Assembly (NCBI RefSeq): GCF_008710035.1
Contig: NZ_VYKI01000013.1
Coordinates: 1-45,056, forward strand
Length of the DNA stretch: 45,056 nucleotides
Direction of reading: 5' to 3'
DNA from: Stenotrophomonas cyclobalanopsidis
GTDB taxonomy: Bacteria > Pseudomonadota > Gammaproteobacteria > Xanthomonadales > Xanthomonadaceae
The stretch's first letter is position 1, and each line of letters opens with the position of its first letter. A program made the position numbers and the translations under genes. Positions 15,702-24,416 of the stretch are shown in pieces. The notes under the pieces were generated by a model. That model saw nothing but the letters and a program-made list of their open reading frames with translations. It was not told the origin of the DNA and ran no database searches.

Positions 15702-16403
15702 TTACTTGACGCTGACCAGCTTGACTTCGAACTGCACCGCCACGTTCGGCGGGAAGCCGGTACGCGGGTCGGCACCGTAGGCCTGATCCGGCGGCAGGGT
15801 GATTTCCCACTTCGAACCCGCCGGCATCTGCAGCAGGGTCTCGCGCATGGCCTTCATTTCGACTTCGCTGACCTTGATCGACGGAATCTGCTGGGCCGGA
15901 CGGGCTTCGGTCGGACGCTGGCCGAACGGGTACGGACCGGCCACTTCCAGCTGCACGGTGCTGGCCTGGGTCGGCTTGGCACCCTTGCCGGCTTCGATCA
16001 CGCGGTACTGGACGCCGCTCGGCAGGGTCTGCACGCCCGCCTTGGCCTTGTTGGCCGCAACGAACTGGTCGCTCTTGGTCTTGTTTTCGGCAGCAGCCTT
16101 TTCGTACTCGGCCTTGGCAGCCTGGGCACGGCCCTGCTCACGCTTCTGGAACGCTTCAACAGCCGGCTTCAGCTGCTCGGCGGTGATTGCCGGCTGCTTC
16201 TTGGCGTAGGCGTCCTGCAGACCCTTCACCACCGAGTTGATGTCCAGCTGCTCACCACGACCGGTCAGCTCCGCCAGGTTATTGCCGTAGTCATAACCGA
16301 AGTAATAGCTCAGCTTGCCCTTTTCGGACGCGACGTCCTGGGCGAGGGCATTGCCCGTCAGGGCCAGGGCCGCGACGGCGACCGCGATAGAACGCAACTT
16401 CAT
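15702..16403 (-). CDS. FKBP-type peptidyl-prolyl isomerase-like protein (FkpA/Mip family, divergent catalytic domain)
   Basis: A 233-residue exported protein. Signal peptide: MKLRSIAVAVAALALTGNALA, then QDVASEKGK. Residues about 22-125 are an FKBP_N dimerisation domain (KLSYYFGYDYGNNLAEL, long Lys/Ala-rich helix). Residues about 135-233 align with FKBP_C (SGVQYRVIEAGKGAKPT, LLQMPAGSKWEITLPPDQAYG, VQFEVKLVSV). The central DGxxFDSS segment and the VIPGW-like segment of active FKBPs are absent, replaced by a Pro/Gln/Arg-rich stretch, so isomerase activity is doubtful. A periplasmic chaperone role is more likely. The start is ATG 16403 with TGGAGA upstream. Confidence 0.8.
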   Translation of the reverse strand: MKLRSIAVAVAALALTGNALAQDVASEKGKLSYYFGYDYGNNLAELTGRGEQLDINSVVKGLQDAYAKKQPAITAEQLKPAVEAFQKREQGRAQAAKAEYEKAAAENKTKSDQFVAANKAKAGVQTLPSGVQYRVIEAGKGAKPTQASTVQLEVAGPYPFGQRPTEARPAQQIPSIKVSEVEMKAMRETLLQMPAGSKWEITLPPDQAYGADPRTGFPPNVAVQFEVKLVSVK

Positions 16404-16569
16404 CAAACAGTTCTCCAGGGGTGGTAACTCAGGGACGTTCTGCGCCGCCCTGAGGCGACGGGTTAGGATACCGGCCACAACGTGTAACCGCTACTGACCA
16501 CGCAGGCTTTGACCCACCTGCGTTTCAAGAGTTCAATCTCACTTTTTTTTAACGTTCCAGGAGCTTGCC

Positions 16570-17364
16570 GTGGCCTCAGCCCCCGCCGACCAGCCCGTCG
16601 CCGTGACCGATGACGGTGCCATCCGCACCCTCACCGTGCAGCGCCCGGAAAAGCTCAATGCCCTCAATGCGGCCACCCTGCAGGCCCTGGCCGAGGCGTT
16701 CAGCGCGGCGGCGGCCGACCCGGACGTGCGCGTGGTGGTGTTGACCGGCGCCGGCCCCAAGGCCTTCGTGGCCGGTGCCGACATCGCCGAGATGAACACC
16801 CTCAGCCCGGTTCAGGGACGTGATTTCTCGCTGCTCGGCCAGGCCCTGATGCGCCGGATCGAGCGCATGCCCAAGCCGGTCATCGCCCGCGTCAACGGCT
16901 TCGCGCTCGGCGGTGGGCTGGAGCTGGCCATGGCCTGCCACCTGCGCATCGCCGCCGATACCGCCAAAGTCGGCCAGCCGGAGATCAACCTGGGGCTGAT
17001 CCCCGGTTTCGGCGGCAGCCAGCGCCTGCTGCGCCTGTGCGGCCGCGCCGCCACCCTGGAACTGTGCCTGCTGGGCGCCCCGATCGATGCCGAACGCGCC
17101 CTCGCGCTGGGCATCGTCAACCATGTAGTGCCGGCGGCCGAACTCGACAACCGCGTGCAGGACGTCGCCAGGCAGCTGGCACGCTCGGCACCTCTGGCCC
17201 TGCGCGGCCTGCTGGATGCCGTGCACGTGGGCGGCGAATGCAGCCTGGAAGCCGGCCTGGAATATGAAAGCGCGCAGTTCGGCCTGCTGTTCGCCACCGA
17301 GGACATGCGCGAAGGCACCAGCGCGTTCCTGCAGCGCCGCCCGCCGGCCTTCCAGAACCGCTGA
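16570..17364 (+). CDS. Enoyl-CoA hydratase/isomerase (crotonase family)
   Basis: A 264-residue crotonase. It hydrates 2-enoyl-CoA in fatty-acid or amino-acid breakdown. The oxyanion-hole region AFVAGADIAEM, the two catalytic glutamates E118 (GGGLELAM) and E138 (GQPEINLGLIPGFGG) and the C-terminal FLQRRPPAFQNR are as in FadB-like or PaaF-like hydratases. The GTG start at 16570 is preceded by AGGAG at 16559-16563. It is followed after 4 nt by the unknown 117-aa gene and nth, likely one transcript. The specific pathway cannot be assigned. Confidence 0.85.
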   Translation: MASAPADQPVAVTDDGAIRTLTVQRPEKLNALNAATLQALAEAFSAAAADPDVRVVVLTGAGPKAFVAGADIAEMNTLSPVQGRDFSLLGQALMRRIERMPKPVIARVNGFALGGGLELAMACHLRIAADTAKVGQPEINLGLIPGFGGSQRLLRLCGRAATLELCLLGAPIDAERALALGIVNHVVPAAELDNRVQDVARQLARSAPLALRGLLDAVHVGGECSLEAGLEYESAQFGLLFATEDMREGTSAFLQRRPPAFQNR

Positions 17365-17368
17365 CCCC

Positions 17369-17722
17369 ATGGCACCCCGACCCAACCCCGTGCAGCTGTT
17401 TGCCCGGGTCCAGGCAGACGATCTCGATGGCGCCGTGCAGAACGGTCTGATGGACTACATCGCCGCAGATGACGACGTACGCCTGCTGCCCGACCACCCG
17501 GAACTTCCGCAACGGCTGCTGCAGGCACAACATGACCTGCGCACGGCCTGGGCCGCACGCGAACGTTATCGCGCACGCGCCGTGCGCCTGGCACGCCGCG
17601 AAGCCGAACGTGATGCACGTCGCACACCGGCACCGGCGCCCGATGTGAAACCCGCACTGCCCGCTGCGGCGGCCGCCATCCTCGCCCGGGCCAAGGCCCG
17701 CGCGGCAGGCAAGGAACAGTAA
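17369..17722 (+). CDS. Uncharacterised 117-aa protein between crotonase and nth
   Basis: I do not recognise this family. The protein is soluble with no signal peptide. The N-terminal half (VQLFARVQADDLDGAVQNGLMDY) looks helical, the middle is QRLLQAQHDLRTAWAARERYRARAVRLARREAERDARR (strongly basic, alpha-helical, possibly a coiled coil) and an Ala/Pro-rich tail follows. It starts 4 nt after the crotonase stop, and its stop overlaps the nth start (TAATG), so it is likely co-translated with the repair enzyme. High GC third positions match its neighbours, supporting a real gene. Confidence 0.65.
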   Translation: MAPRPNPVQLFARVQADDLDGAVQNGLMDYIAADDDVRLLPDHPELPQRLLQAQHDLRTAWAARERYRARAVRLARREAERDARRTPAPAPDVKPALPAAAAAILARAKARAAGKEQ

Positions 17723-18408
17723 TGGCCACTGCAAAGAAGACCACGCGCGCAACTGCGCGTCGTGGCAGCGTGATGCCGCGCGCCGACGTGGTGGAAATGT
17801 TCACCCGCCTGCGCGAACTCAACCCGCACCCGAAGACCGAGCTGGAATACAGCTCACCGTTCGAACTGCTGGTGGCGGTGGCACTGTCGGCGCAGGCCAC
17901 GGACGTGGGCGTCAACAAGGCGACGCGACGCTTGTTTCCGGTGGCCAACACACCGGCGAAGATGCTCGCGCTTGGTGAGGACGGCCTGAAGAAGTACATC
18001 GCCACCATCGGCCTGTTCAACGCGAAGGCGAAGAACGTGATCGCCACCTGCGCGATCCTGCTGGAGAAGTACGACAGCGAAGTGCCACGCGATCGCGAAG
18101 CGCTCGAAGCCCTGCCCGGGGTCGGCCGCAAGACCGCCAACGTGGTGCTCAACACCGCGTTCGGCGAACCGGTGATGGCAGTCGATACGCACATCTTCCG
18201 CGTGGCCAACCGCAGCGGGCTGGCGCCGGGCAAAAATGTGCGCGAAGTGGAGGACCGCCTGGTCAAGGCGATCCCGGCCGAGTTCCTGCTCGATGCGCAT
18301 CACTGGCTGATCCTGCACGGGCGTTATGTGTGCAAGGCACGCAAGCCGGATTGCGCGGGCTGCGTGATTGCCGACCTGTGTCGCTTCAAGGAAAAAACCG
18401 TCGCGTAG
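17722..18408 (+). CDS. nth: Endonuclease III (DNA glycosylase/AP lyase)
   Basis: A 228-residue Nth, which removes oxidised pyrimidines from DNA and nicks the abasic site. The helix-hairpin-helix LPGVGRKTANVVLN contains the catalytic lysine K137, and the aspartate is D155 (AVDTHIFRVANR). The 4Fe-4S loop has C204, C211, C214 and C220 (spacing 6-2-5). The N-terminus has a roughly 20-residue basic extension (KKTTRATARRGSVMPR) beyond the E. coli enzyme. The start overlaps the upstream stop by 1 nt. Confidence 0.95.
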   Translation: MATAKKTTRATARRGSVMPRADVVEMFTRLRELNPHPKTELEYSSPFELLVAVALSAQATDVGVNKATRRLFPVANTPAKMLALGEDGLKKYIATIGLFNAKAKNVIATCAILLEKYDSEVPRDREALEALPGVGRKTANVVLNTAFGEPVMAVDTHIFRVANRSGLAPGKNVREVEDRLVKAIPAEFLLDAHHWLILHGRYVCKARKPDCAGCVIADLCRFKEKTVA

Positions 18409-18421
18409 GCCGCAGGAAACG

Positions 18422-18445
18422 CATCCACGCCTGGCGTGGATCTAC
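18422..18445. repeat. SMAG monomer
   Basis: CATCCACGCCTGGCGTGGAT then CTAC, right after nth; same subtype as 13661 and 26134. Confidence 0.7.
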
Positions 18446-18540
18446 TGCAATCCGTGCGCAACCCCAGCGTCACACGCAAGCGTTTACATCGTCAGCCCCT
18501 GACGCGACGGGGCCTGCGGCGGATTCCGGCCGCGCGCGAA

Positions 18541-18558
18541 CTGTCACATTTACGCAAT
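18541..18558 (+). promoter_or_regulatory. Pho-box-like repeat upstream of the porin
   Basis: CTGTCAC-ATTT-ACGCAAT: the first half matches the PhoB half-site CTGTCA(T/C) fully, the second poorly. A -10-like TTTTAG follows at 18566. The position and downstream gene fit PhoB control. Confidence 0.4.
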
Positions 18559-18611
18559 CTTTACCTTTTAGCCTGCGCGCATCTTCCCACCTGCCTGCAA
18601 GGCTCCTCTCC

Positions 18612-19823
18612 ATGAAACTGCATCACCAACTCCTGACGGTGGCCGTGGCTGCTGCGCTGTACGTGCCGGCTGCCCACGCTGAAGTCGCCATCGATGTGAT
18701 CGGCGGTTCGGAAATCACCTTCGAAGGCCTGGTCCAGGCCGACGGCAACTGGTTCGACAATGACGTCGTGGACCTCAACGGCGGTGACGCCGGCAATGGC
18801 AAGGACAGCGAATTCGAACTGCGTCGCGCCGAGCTGGTACTGAAGGGCAAGGGCCCGGGCAACGTGGAGTGGGTCGTCGGCTACGACGCCAAGGCTGACA
18901 AGTTCCTCGACACCAACGTCAAGTACAAGCTGCTGGGCAACGCCAACCACTTCATCCAGGCCGGCCAGTTCAAGCAGCCGAACAGCCTGGAAGAACTGTC
19001 CAGCACCAAGAACAACGATTTCATCTCCAAGGCTGCGGTCACCAACACCTACGCGGTCGCCCGCCGCCTCGGTGGCGCCTACAGCTACGGCCAGGACAAC
19101 TGGTCGGTCACCGCCAGCGCCTTCGGCCGCGAACTGACCCGCAACCTGGCCCACGGCAGCGGCTACGGCGCACGCGGCACCTTCGCCCCGATCAACGAGA
19201 AGGGCCAGGTCCTGCACTTCGGCCTGAGCTATGTCGACTACGACGCCGACGCCGACACCCTGCGCGTGCGTGCCCGCCCGAACGCCGACCTGGCCACCGC
19301 GCGCCTGGTCGACAGCGGCAACATGACCGACACCGACCGCGTCAGCACCCTGGGCGCTGAAGCCATGTACTTCCAGGGTCCGTTCAAGGCCCAGGCCGAG
19401 TACTACAGCAGCAAGGCCAAGCGCTACGACCACGACAACTACACCAGCGACGGCTACTACGTCAGCGGCGTGTGGAACGTGACCGGCGAAACCTGGAGCT
19501 ACAAGGGCGGCACCCCGGGCACCGGCCTGCCGAACAACCCGGCCGGCGGCCAGTGGCAGCTGGGCGTGCGTTACGACCACATGGACCTGAACGACGGCAA
19601 CCTGTCGGCCAACCCGGTGGCCGGTCGTCCGCCGATCGTCGATGGCGTGCTGGGCGGCAAGATGGACATCTGGACCGTCGGCGCCAACTGGTACTGGCGC
19701 TCGAACTTCAAGTTCATGGTCAACTACGTGATGGTGGACAGCAAGAAGTACAGCTCCACTGCCCGCGGCTTCGTCAACGACGATCCAAACATCCTGGAAG
19801 CCCGCGCACAGTTCTTCTGGTAA
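18612..19823 (+). CDS. Phosphate-selective porin (OprP/OprO family)
   Basis: A 403-residue outer-membrane porin. Signal peptide: MKLHHQLLTVAVAAALYVPAAHA, then EVAID. It has the OprP/OprO fold signatures: FEGLVQADGNWFDND near the N-terminus, SEFELRRAELVLKGKG, and QAGQFKQPNSLEELSSTKNNDFISKAA. The latter is the conserved segment of the first loops (GQFKxPxxLExLxSs). The C-terminus ILEARAQFFW ends in the aromatic residue needed for barrel insertion. It should admit phosphate or polyphosphate across the outer membrane. The pst operon follows, and a Pho-box-like repeat precedes it. Confidence 0.87.
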   Translation: MKLHHQLLTVAVAAALYVPAAHAEVAIDVIGGSEITFEGLVQADGNWFDNDVVDLNGGDAGNGKDSEFELRRAELVLKGKGPGNVEWVVGYDAKADKFLDTNVKYKLLGNANHFIQAGQFKQPNSLEELSSTKNNDFISKAAVTNTYAVARRLGGAYSYGQDNWSVTASAFGRELTRNLAHGSGYGARGTFAPINEKGQVLHFGLSYVDYDADADTLRVRARPNADLATARLVDSGNMTDTDRVSTLGAEAMYFQGPFKAQAEYYSSKAKRYDHDNYTSDGYYVSGVWNVTGETWSYKGGTPGTGLPNNPAGGQWQLGVRYDHMDLNDGNLSANPVAGRPPIVDGVLGGKMDIWTVGANWYWRSNFKFMVNYVMVDSKKYSSTARGFVNDDPNILEARAQFFW

Positions 19824-19846
19824 GACCTGACGCACGCGCTGCAACG

Positions 19847-19874
19847 AAGGCACGGCTCCGGCCGTGCCTTTTTT
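19847..19874 (+). terminator. Rho-independent terminator of the porin gene
   Basis: AAGGCACGGC-TCCG-GCCGTGCCTT stem followed by TTTT and TTG; 24 nt after the stop. Confidence 0.9.
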
Positions 19875-19898
19875 GTTGCCAGCGCAAGACCGCCGGCA

Positions 19899-19916
19899 CT
19901 GTCACCACAACGTCAT
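19899..19916 (+). promoter_or_regulatory. Pho box upstream of the first pstS
   Basis: CTGTCAC-CACA-ACGTCAT: two 7-nt half sites 11 bp apart, good matches to the PhoB consensus. Confidence 0.6.
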
Positions 19917-19931
19917 ATGACAGACGCCGGC

Positions 19932-19949
19932 GTGTCACGTAACCGTTAT
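19932..19949 (+). promoter_or_regulatory. Second Pho-box-like repeat upstream of the first pstS
   Basis: GTGTCAC-GTAA-CCGTTAT, exactly 33 bp (three 11-bp units) after the first box, so both lie on the same helical phase. Confidence 0.45.
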
Positions 19950-20006
19950 GGAATGTGCACCGAAACGTTGGGCAGCCGCCCTTCGACCACCCCAGGAGTC
20001 TGTCCC

Positions 20007-21026
20007 GTGATCCACGCCTTCAAGTCGCGCGCCGCTGTCGCCATCCTGGCTGCATCGTCCGTGTTTGCCGCCAACGCCGCCGATGTCACCGGCGCGGGCG
20101 CTTCGTTCATCTACCCGGTCATGTCCAAATGGTCGGCGGACTACAGCACCGCGACCGGCAAGAAGGTCAACTACCAGTCCATCGGTTCCGGTGGTGGTAT
20201 CGCCCAGATCAAGGCGGCGACCGTGGACTTCGGTTCGTCCGATGCCCCGCTGAAGCCGGAAGAGCTGGCTGCTGCCGGCCTGGCCCAGTTCCCGTCGGTC
20301 ATCGGCGGCGTGGTGCCGGTCATCAACGTGGCCGGCGTCGCCCCGGGCGCGCTGAAGCTGGACGGCCCGACCCTGGCCAACATCTTCCTGGGCAAGATCA
20401 AGACCTGGAACGACCCGGCCATCGCTGCCCTGAACAGCGGCCTGGCCCTGCCGAACGCCAAGATCACCATCGTCCACCGTTCGGACGGTTCGGGCACCAC
20501 CTTCAACTTCGTCAACTACCTGTCCAAGGTCAGCCCGGAGTGGAAGAGCAAGGTTGGTGAAGGCACCTCGGTCCAGTGGCCGGCCGGCATCGGCGGCAAG
20601 GGCAACGAAGGCGTCGCTGCCTACGTGAAGCAGATCAAGGGCGGCATCGGCTACGTGGAACTGTCCTACGCCCTGCAGAACAAGATGTCCTACGCGGCGA
20701 TGAAGAATGCTGCCGGCAAGATCGTGCAGCCGTCGGACGCCTCGTTCTCGGCCGCGGCCGCCAGCGCTGACTGGGCCAATGCCAAGGACTTCTACCTGGT
20801 CATGACCAACGCCCCGGGCGAGCAGGCGTGGCCGATCACCGCCACCAACTTCATCCTGGTGCGCAAGCAGCCGAAGAACGTGGCCGGCGCCAAGGCGACC
20901 CAGGAGTTCTTCCGCTGGATCTACAAGAACGGTGATGCGCAGGCCAAGCAGCTGGACTACGTGCCGCTGCCGGACGCCCTGGTCAAGCAGATCGAGACCT
21001 ACTGGTCGCAGAACCTGAAGTACTGA
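20007..21026 (+). CDS. pstS: Periplasmic phosphate-binding protein PstS (copy 1, secreted)
   Basis: A 339-residue periplasmic binding protein for the Pst ABC importer. Signal peptide: MIHAFKSRAAVAILAASSVFAANA, cleaved before ADVTGAG. Phosphate-contact segments are GAGASFIYP (29-37), SIGSGGG (58-64), DFGSSDAPL and RSDGSGTTFNF (158-168). The GTG start at 20007 has AGGAG at 19994-19998. It is followed by its own terminator and a SMAG dimer, so it is largely separate from the pstS2-pstCAB message. It is closely similar to the next gene over the mature part with no gap through the first 140 residues. Confidence 0.93.
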   Translation: MIHAFKSRAAVAILAASSVFAANAADVTGAGASFIYPVMSKWSADYSTATGKKVNYQSIGSGGGIAQIKAATVDFGSSDAPLKPEELAAAGLAQFPSVIGGVVPVINVAGVAPGALKLDGPTLANIFLGKIKTWNDPAIAALNSGLALPNAKITIVHRSDGSGTTFNFVNYLSKVSPEWKSKVGEGTSVQWPAGIGGKGNEGVAAYVKQIKGGIGYVELSYALQNKMSYAAMKNAAGKIVQPSDASFSAAAASADWANAKDFYLVMTNAPGEQAWPITATNFILVRKQPKNVAGAKATQEFFRWIYKNGDAQAKQLDYVPLPDALVKQIETYWSQNLKY

Positions 21027-21089
21027 GAAAGGTGTTCCCCCGCAGGAACGGGCGTCGGCGGGTCCTCTCTCCCTCGCCGACCCCAACCG

Positions 21090-21128
21090 GGCGCTGGACC
21101 TTCGGGTCTGGCGCCTTTCTTTTTTGGG
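21090..21128 (+). terminator. Terminator after the first pstS
   Basis: GGCGCTGGACC-TTCG-GGTCTGGCGCC (with G-T pairs) followed by TTTCTTTTTTGG. Confidence 0.85.
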
Positions 21129-21140
21129 GGACCCCGCTTG

Positions 21141-21197
21141 GTAGAGTCGAGCTTGCTCGACTGCCGTGCGCCTTCAGTCGAGCAAGCTCGACTCTAC
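21141..21197. repeat. SMAG dimer
   Basis: GTAGAGTCGAGCTTGCTCGA at 21141 and its inverted mate ending CGACTCTAC at 21197. Same subtype as the copy at 44979. Confidence 0.85.
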
Positions 21198-21210
21198 GAA
21201 TGCAAGAAGC

Positions 21211-21233
21211 CGTCGAGCATGGCTCGACGCTAC
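21211..21233. repeat. SMAG monomer
   Basis: CGTCGAGCATGGCTCGACG then CTAC; only 14 bp after the dimer. Confidence 0.7.
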
Positions 21234-21326
21234 AAAGGCAGGGGCGCGCAGTCCGGGGGCCACCGGGCCTGCGGGCGGCGTCCCGGGCCCCGTGAAACCC
21301 TTGTCAGAACGTGATGTCCGACACCT

Positions 21327-21364
21327 CTGTCATGGACGTCATACGGCTGTAACAAAAACATCAT
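21327..21364 (+). promoter_or_regulatory. Pho-box cluster upstream of the second pstS
   Basis: CTGTCAT at 21327, and CTGTAAC-AAAA-ACATCAT at 21347-21364 (half sites 11 bp apart). The copies are imperfect but repeated, 53 nt before the start codon. Confidence 0.5.
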
Positions 21365-21416
21365 TTCATAGCCGCATCCGCCGACGCCGTCGGCTCTTCC
21401 CCGCTATGGAGTGACC

Positions 21417-22505
21417 ATGAAACTGCACTCGGCCGGCCTCGCCGCCCTTTCCCTGGCCATCGCCCTGGGCCTGTCGGCCTGCGGTGGCGACAAGCAGGCT
21501 GCACAGCAGCCGGCTGCCGACGCAGCCGCCGCCCCGGCCGCTGCCGGTGATAAGGTGACCGCTGAAGTCTCCGGCGCTGGCGCATCCTTCATCTTCCCGC
21601 TGGTGTCCAAGTGGTCGGCCGACTACAACACCGCCACCGGCGCCAAGATCAACTACCAGTCGATCGGTTCGGGCGGCGGTATCGCCCAGATCAAGGCCGG
21701 CACCGTTGATTTCGGTTCCTCCGACAAGCCGCTGAGCAGCGATGAGCTGGCCCAGGCCGGCCTGGCCCAGTTCCCGTCGGCCATCGGCGGCGTGGTGCCG
21801 GTCGTCAACATCGAAGGCCTGGAAGCCGGCAAGCTGCGCCTGACCGGCGCCCTGCTGGCCGACATCTTCCTGGGCAAGGTCAAGACCTGGAACGACCCGG
21901 CCATCGCTGCGGCCAACCCGGGCGTGTCCCTGCCGGACGGCAAGATCACCATCGTCCACCGTTCGGACGGTTCGGGCACCACCTTCAACTTCTCCAACTA
22001 CCTGTCCAAGGTCAGCCCGGAGTGGAAGACCAAGGTCGGCGAAGGCACCTCGGTGCAGTGGCCGGACGGCGTCGGCGGCAAGGGCAACGAAGGCGTTGCC
22101 TCCTACGTGAAGCAGATCAAGGGCTCCATCGGCTACGTCGAGCTGGCCTACGCCCTGCAGAACGCCATGCCGTACACCGCCCTGCAGAACGCCGCAGGCA
22201 CCTGGGTGCAGCCGAACGCTGAAAGCTTCGCCGCCGCTGCTGCCAGCGCCGACTGGGCCAGCGCCAAGGACTTCAACCTGGTCATCACCAACGCCCCGGG
22301 CGAGCAGGCGTGGCCGATCACCGCCACCAACTTCATGCTGATGCAGAAGAAGCCGAAGGACGCCAAGCGCAACCAGGACACCCTGGCCTTCTTCAAGTGG
22401 GCCTTCGAGAACGGCCAGACCCAGGCCAACGAGCTGCACTACGTGCCGCTGCCGGCCGAACTGACCAAGCAGATCGAGGCCTACTGGGGCACCGAGCTGA
22501 AGTGA
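21417..22505 (+). CDS. pstS: Phosphate-binding lipoprotein PstS (copy 2)
   Basis: A 362-residue paralogue of the preceding gene. The N-terminus is a lipoprotein signal with lipobox LSAC (C22), followed by an Ala/Pro/Gln-rich tether (about 25-45) and the same binding domain (GAGASFIFP, SIGSGGG, RSDGSGTTFNF at 182-192). It is therefore expected to be anchored to a membrane, unlike copy 1. The ATG at 21417 has GGAG at 21408-21411; an in-frame GTG lies 6 nt upstream. It heads the pstCAB-phoU operon, with only a hairpin before pstC. Confidence 0.93.
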   Translation: MKLHSAGLAALSLAIALGLSACGGDKQAAQQPAADAAAAPAAAGDKVTAEVSGAGASFIFPLVSKWSADYNTATGAKINYQSIGSGGGIAQIKAGTVDFGSSDKPLSSDELAQAGLAQFPSAIGGVVPVVNIEGLEAGKLRLTGALLADIFLGKVKTWNDPAIAAANPGVSLPDGKITIVHRSDGSGTTFNFSNYLSKVSPEWKTKVGEGTSVQWPDGVGGKGNEGVASYVKQIKGSIGYVELAYALQNAMPYTALQNAAGTWVQPNAESFAAAAASADWASAKDFNLVITNAPGEQAWPITATNFMLMQKKPKDAKRNQDTLAFFKWAFENGQTQANELHYVPLPAELTKQIEAYWGTELK

Positions 22506-22512
22506 TGGACCC

Positions 22513-22541
22513 GACGGTGCCCGCCCCGCGCGGGCACCGTC
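22513..22541 (+). other. Hairpin between pstS and pstC
   Basis: GACGGTGCCCG-CCCCGCG-CGGGCACCGTC, 11-bp stem, no T tract. It probably stabilises or partly terminates the pstS message so that the binding protein is made in excess over the permease. Confidence 0.7.
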
Positions 22542-22584
22542 ACTTCCACGTCGTGCCGCCCCCTTTCCTGGCCCTGCCGTCCCC

Positions 22585-23553
22585 ATGAATGCCATCGCCC
22601 AGCCTGTAGCAGCCCCGTCCACGCGCGATGCGCGTGATGCCCGCAACGACAAACTGTTCCGATGGGTGCTGGTCGGCACCGTCATCTTCGTCCTGATCGC
22701 CCTGGCCTGTGCCGCGCTGTCCATGCTGTGGGGTGGCCGCCATGCCCTGCAGATGCAGGGCCTGAGCTTCTTCTTCTCCTCCGACTGGAATCCGGTCGAA
22801 AACAAGTTCGGCGCCCTCGCCCCGATCTACGGCACCCTGGTCACCGCGTTCATCGCGATGGTCATCGCCGTGCCGGTCAGCTTCGGCATCGCCTTCTTCC
22901 TCACCGAAGTCGCGCCGCGCTGGCTGCGTGGCCCGGTCGGTACCGCCATCGAACTGCTGGCCGGCATCCCCTCGATCATCTATGGCATGTGGGGCCTGTT
23001 CGTGCTGGTGCCGGTGATGACCGAGTACGTCACCCCGTTCCTCAACGAAACCTTGGGCGAATGGCCAATCATCGGCCCGATGTTCCAGGGCCCGCCGCTG
23101 GGCATCGGCATGCTCACCGCCGGCTTCGTACTGGCCATCATGGTCATCCCGTTCATCTCCTCGGTGATGCGCGAAGTGTTCCTGACCGTGCCGACCCGCC
23201 TGAAGGAATCGGCCTACGCGCTGGGCTCCACCAAGTGGGAAGTGAGCTGGGACATCGTCCTGCCCTACACCCGCTCGGCCGTCATCGGCGGCGTCTTCCT
23301 CGGCCTCGGCCGTGCACTGGGCGAAACGATGGCCGTGGCCTTCGTGATCGGCAACAGCGTGCGCCTGTCGCCGTCGCTGCTGGAACCGGGCACCACCATC
23401 GCCGCGCTCATCGCCAACGATTTCGGCGAGGCCACTGAAACCTACCGCTCGGCGCTGCTGCTGCTCGGCTTCGTCCTGTTCATCGTCACCTTCGTCGTGC
23501 TGGCCATCGCCCGCCTGATGCTGATGCGCCTGTCCCGCAAGGAGGGCAACTGA
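22585..23553 (+). CDS. pstC: Phosphate ABC transporter permease PstC
   Basis: A 322-residue inner-membrane permease with six predicted helices. The first is VLVGTVIFVLIALACAALSMLW. The EAA-type loop is RLKESAYALGSTKWEVSWDIVLPYTRSAVIGG with the conserved ALGxxxW...G. It pairs with PstA to form the phosphate channel. The stop overlaps the pstA start (TGATG). Confidence 0.95.
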   Translation: MNAIAQPVAAPSTRDARDARNDKLFRWVLVGTVIFVLIALACAALSMLWGGRHALQMQGLSFFFSSDWNPVENKFGALAPIYGTLVTAFIAMVIAVPVSFGIAFFLTEVAPRWLRGPVGTAIELLAGIPSIIYGMWGLFVLVPVMTEYVTPFLNETLGEWPIIGPMFQGPPLGIGMLTAGFVLAIMVIPFISSVMREVFLTVPTRLKESAYALGSTKWEVSWDIVLPYTRSAVIGGVFLGLGRALGETMAVAFVIGNSVRLSPSLLEPGTTIAALIANDFGEATETYRSALLLLGFVLFIVTFVVLAIARLMLMRLSRKEGN

Positions 23554-24416
23554 TGTCCACCACCGCTGACTCCCTGTACCTGCGCCGCCGCATCGGCAAC
23601 GTCATCGCCATCGCGATGTCCTGCGCCACCGCCCTGTTCGGCCTGTTCTTCCTGGGCTGGATCCTGTTCACCCTGGCCTCCAAGGGCCTGGCCGGCATCA
23701 ATCTTGATCTGTTCACCAAGATGACGCCGCCGCCGATGCAGGCAGGCGGCCTGGCCAATGCCTTCTTCGGCAGCGCGGTGATGTGTGCGCTGGCCATCGG
23801 CATCGGTACCCCGCTGGGCGTGCTGGCCGGCACCTGGCTGGCCGAGTACGGCAACGCCCGCAAGGCCGGCACCGTGGTCCGCTTCGTCAACGACATCCTG
23901 CTGTCGGCACCGTCCATCGTGCTGGGCCTGTTCGTCTACACCCTGTACGTGATGCAGACCGGCGGCAACTTCTCCGCCTTCGCCGGTGCCCTGTCGCTGG
24001 CCTTCATCGTGCTGCCGGTGGTGGTACGCACCACCGACGAGATGCTGCGCCTGGTGCCTTCGCAGATGCGCGAAGCCGCCCTGTCGCTGGGCATCCCGCA
24101 GTGGAAGGTGATCGTCCAGGTGCTGTACCGCAGTGCGTCGGCCGGCATCATCACCGGCATCCTGCTGGCCCTGGCCCGCATCTCCGGCGAAACCGCACCG
24201 CTGCTGTTCACCGCCTTCGGCAACCAGTACTGGAACAACAACATCTTCCAGCCGATGGCTTCGGTGCCGGTGGTGATGAACCAGTTCGCCGGCAGCCCGT
24301 ATGAATCCTGGCAGGTGCTGGCCTGGGCCGGTGCCCTGGTGCTGACTGTCTTCGTGTTGCTGGTCAGCCTTGCCGCCCGCGGCATCCTGCTGCGCAACCG
24401 TATCTCCCATGACTGA
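23553..24416 (+). CDS. pstA: Phosphate ABC transporter permease PstA
   Basis: A 287-residue inner-membrane permease. The EAA loop is [28 protein letters not shown], then [18 protein letters not shown], the PstA hallmark. Start at 23553 overlaps pstC by 1 nt, and the end overlaps the likely pstB start by 8 nt. Confidence 0.95.
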   Translation: MSTTADSLYLRRRIGNVIAIAMSCATALFGLFFLGWILFTLASKGLAGINLDLFTKMTPPPMQAGGLANAFFGSAVMCALAIGIGTPLGVLAGTWLAEYGNARKAGTVVRFVNDILLSAPSIVLGLFVYTLYVMQTGGNFSAFAGALSLAFIVLPVVVRTTDEMLRLVPSQMREAALSLGIPQWKVIVQVLYRSASAGIITGILLALARISGETAPLLFTAFGNQYWNNNIFQPMASVPVVMNQFAGSPYESWQVLAWAGALVLTVFVLLVSLAARGILLRNRISHD

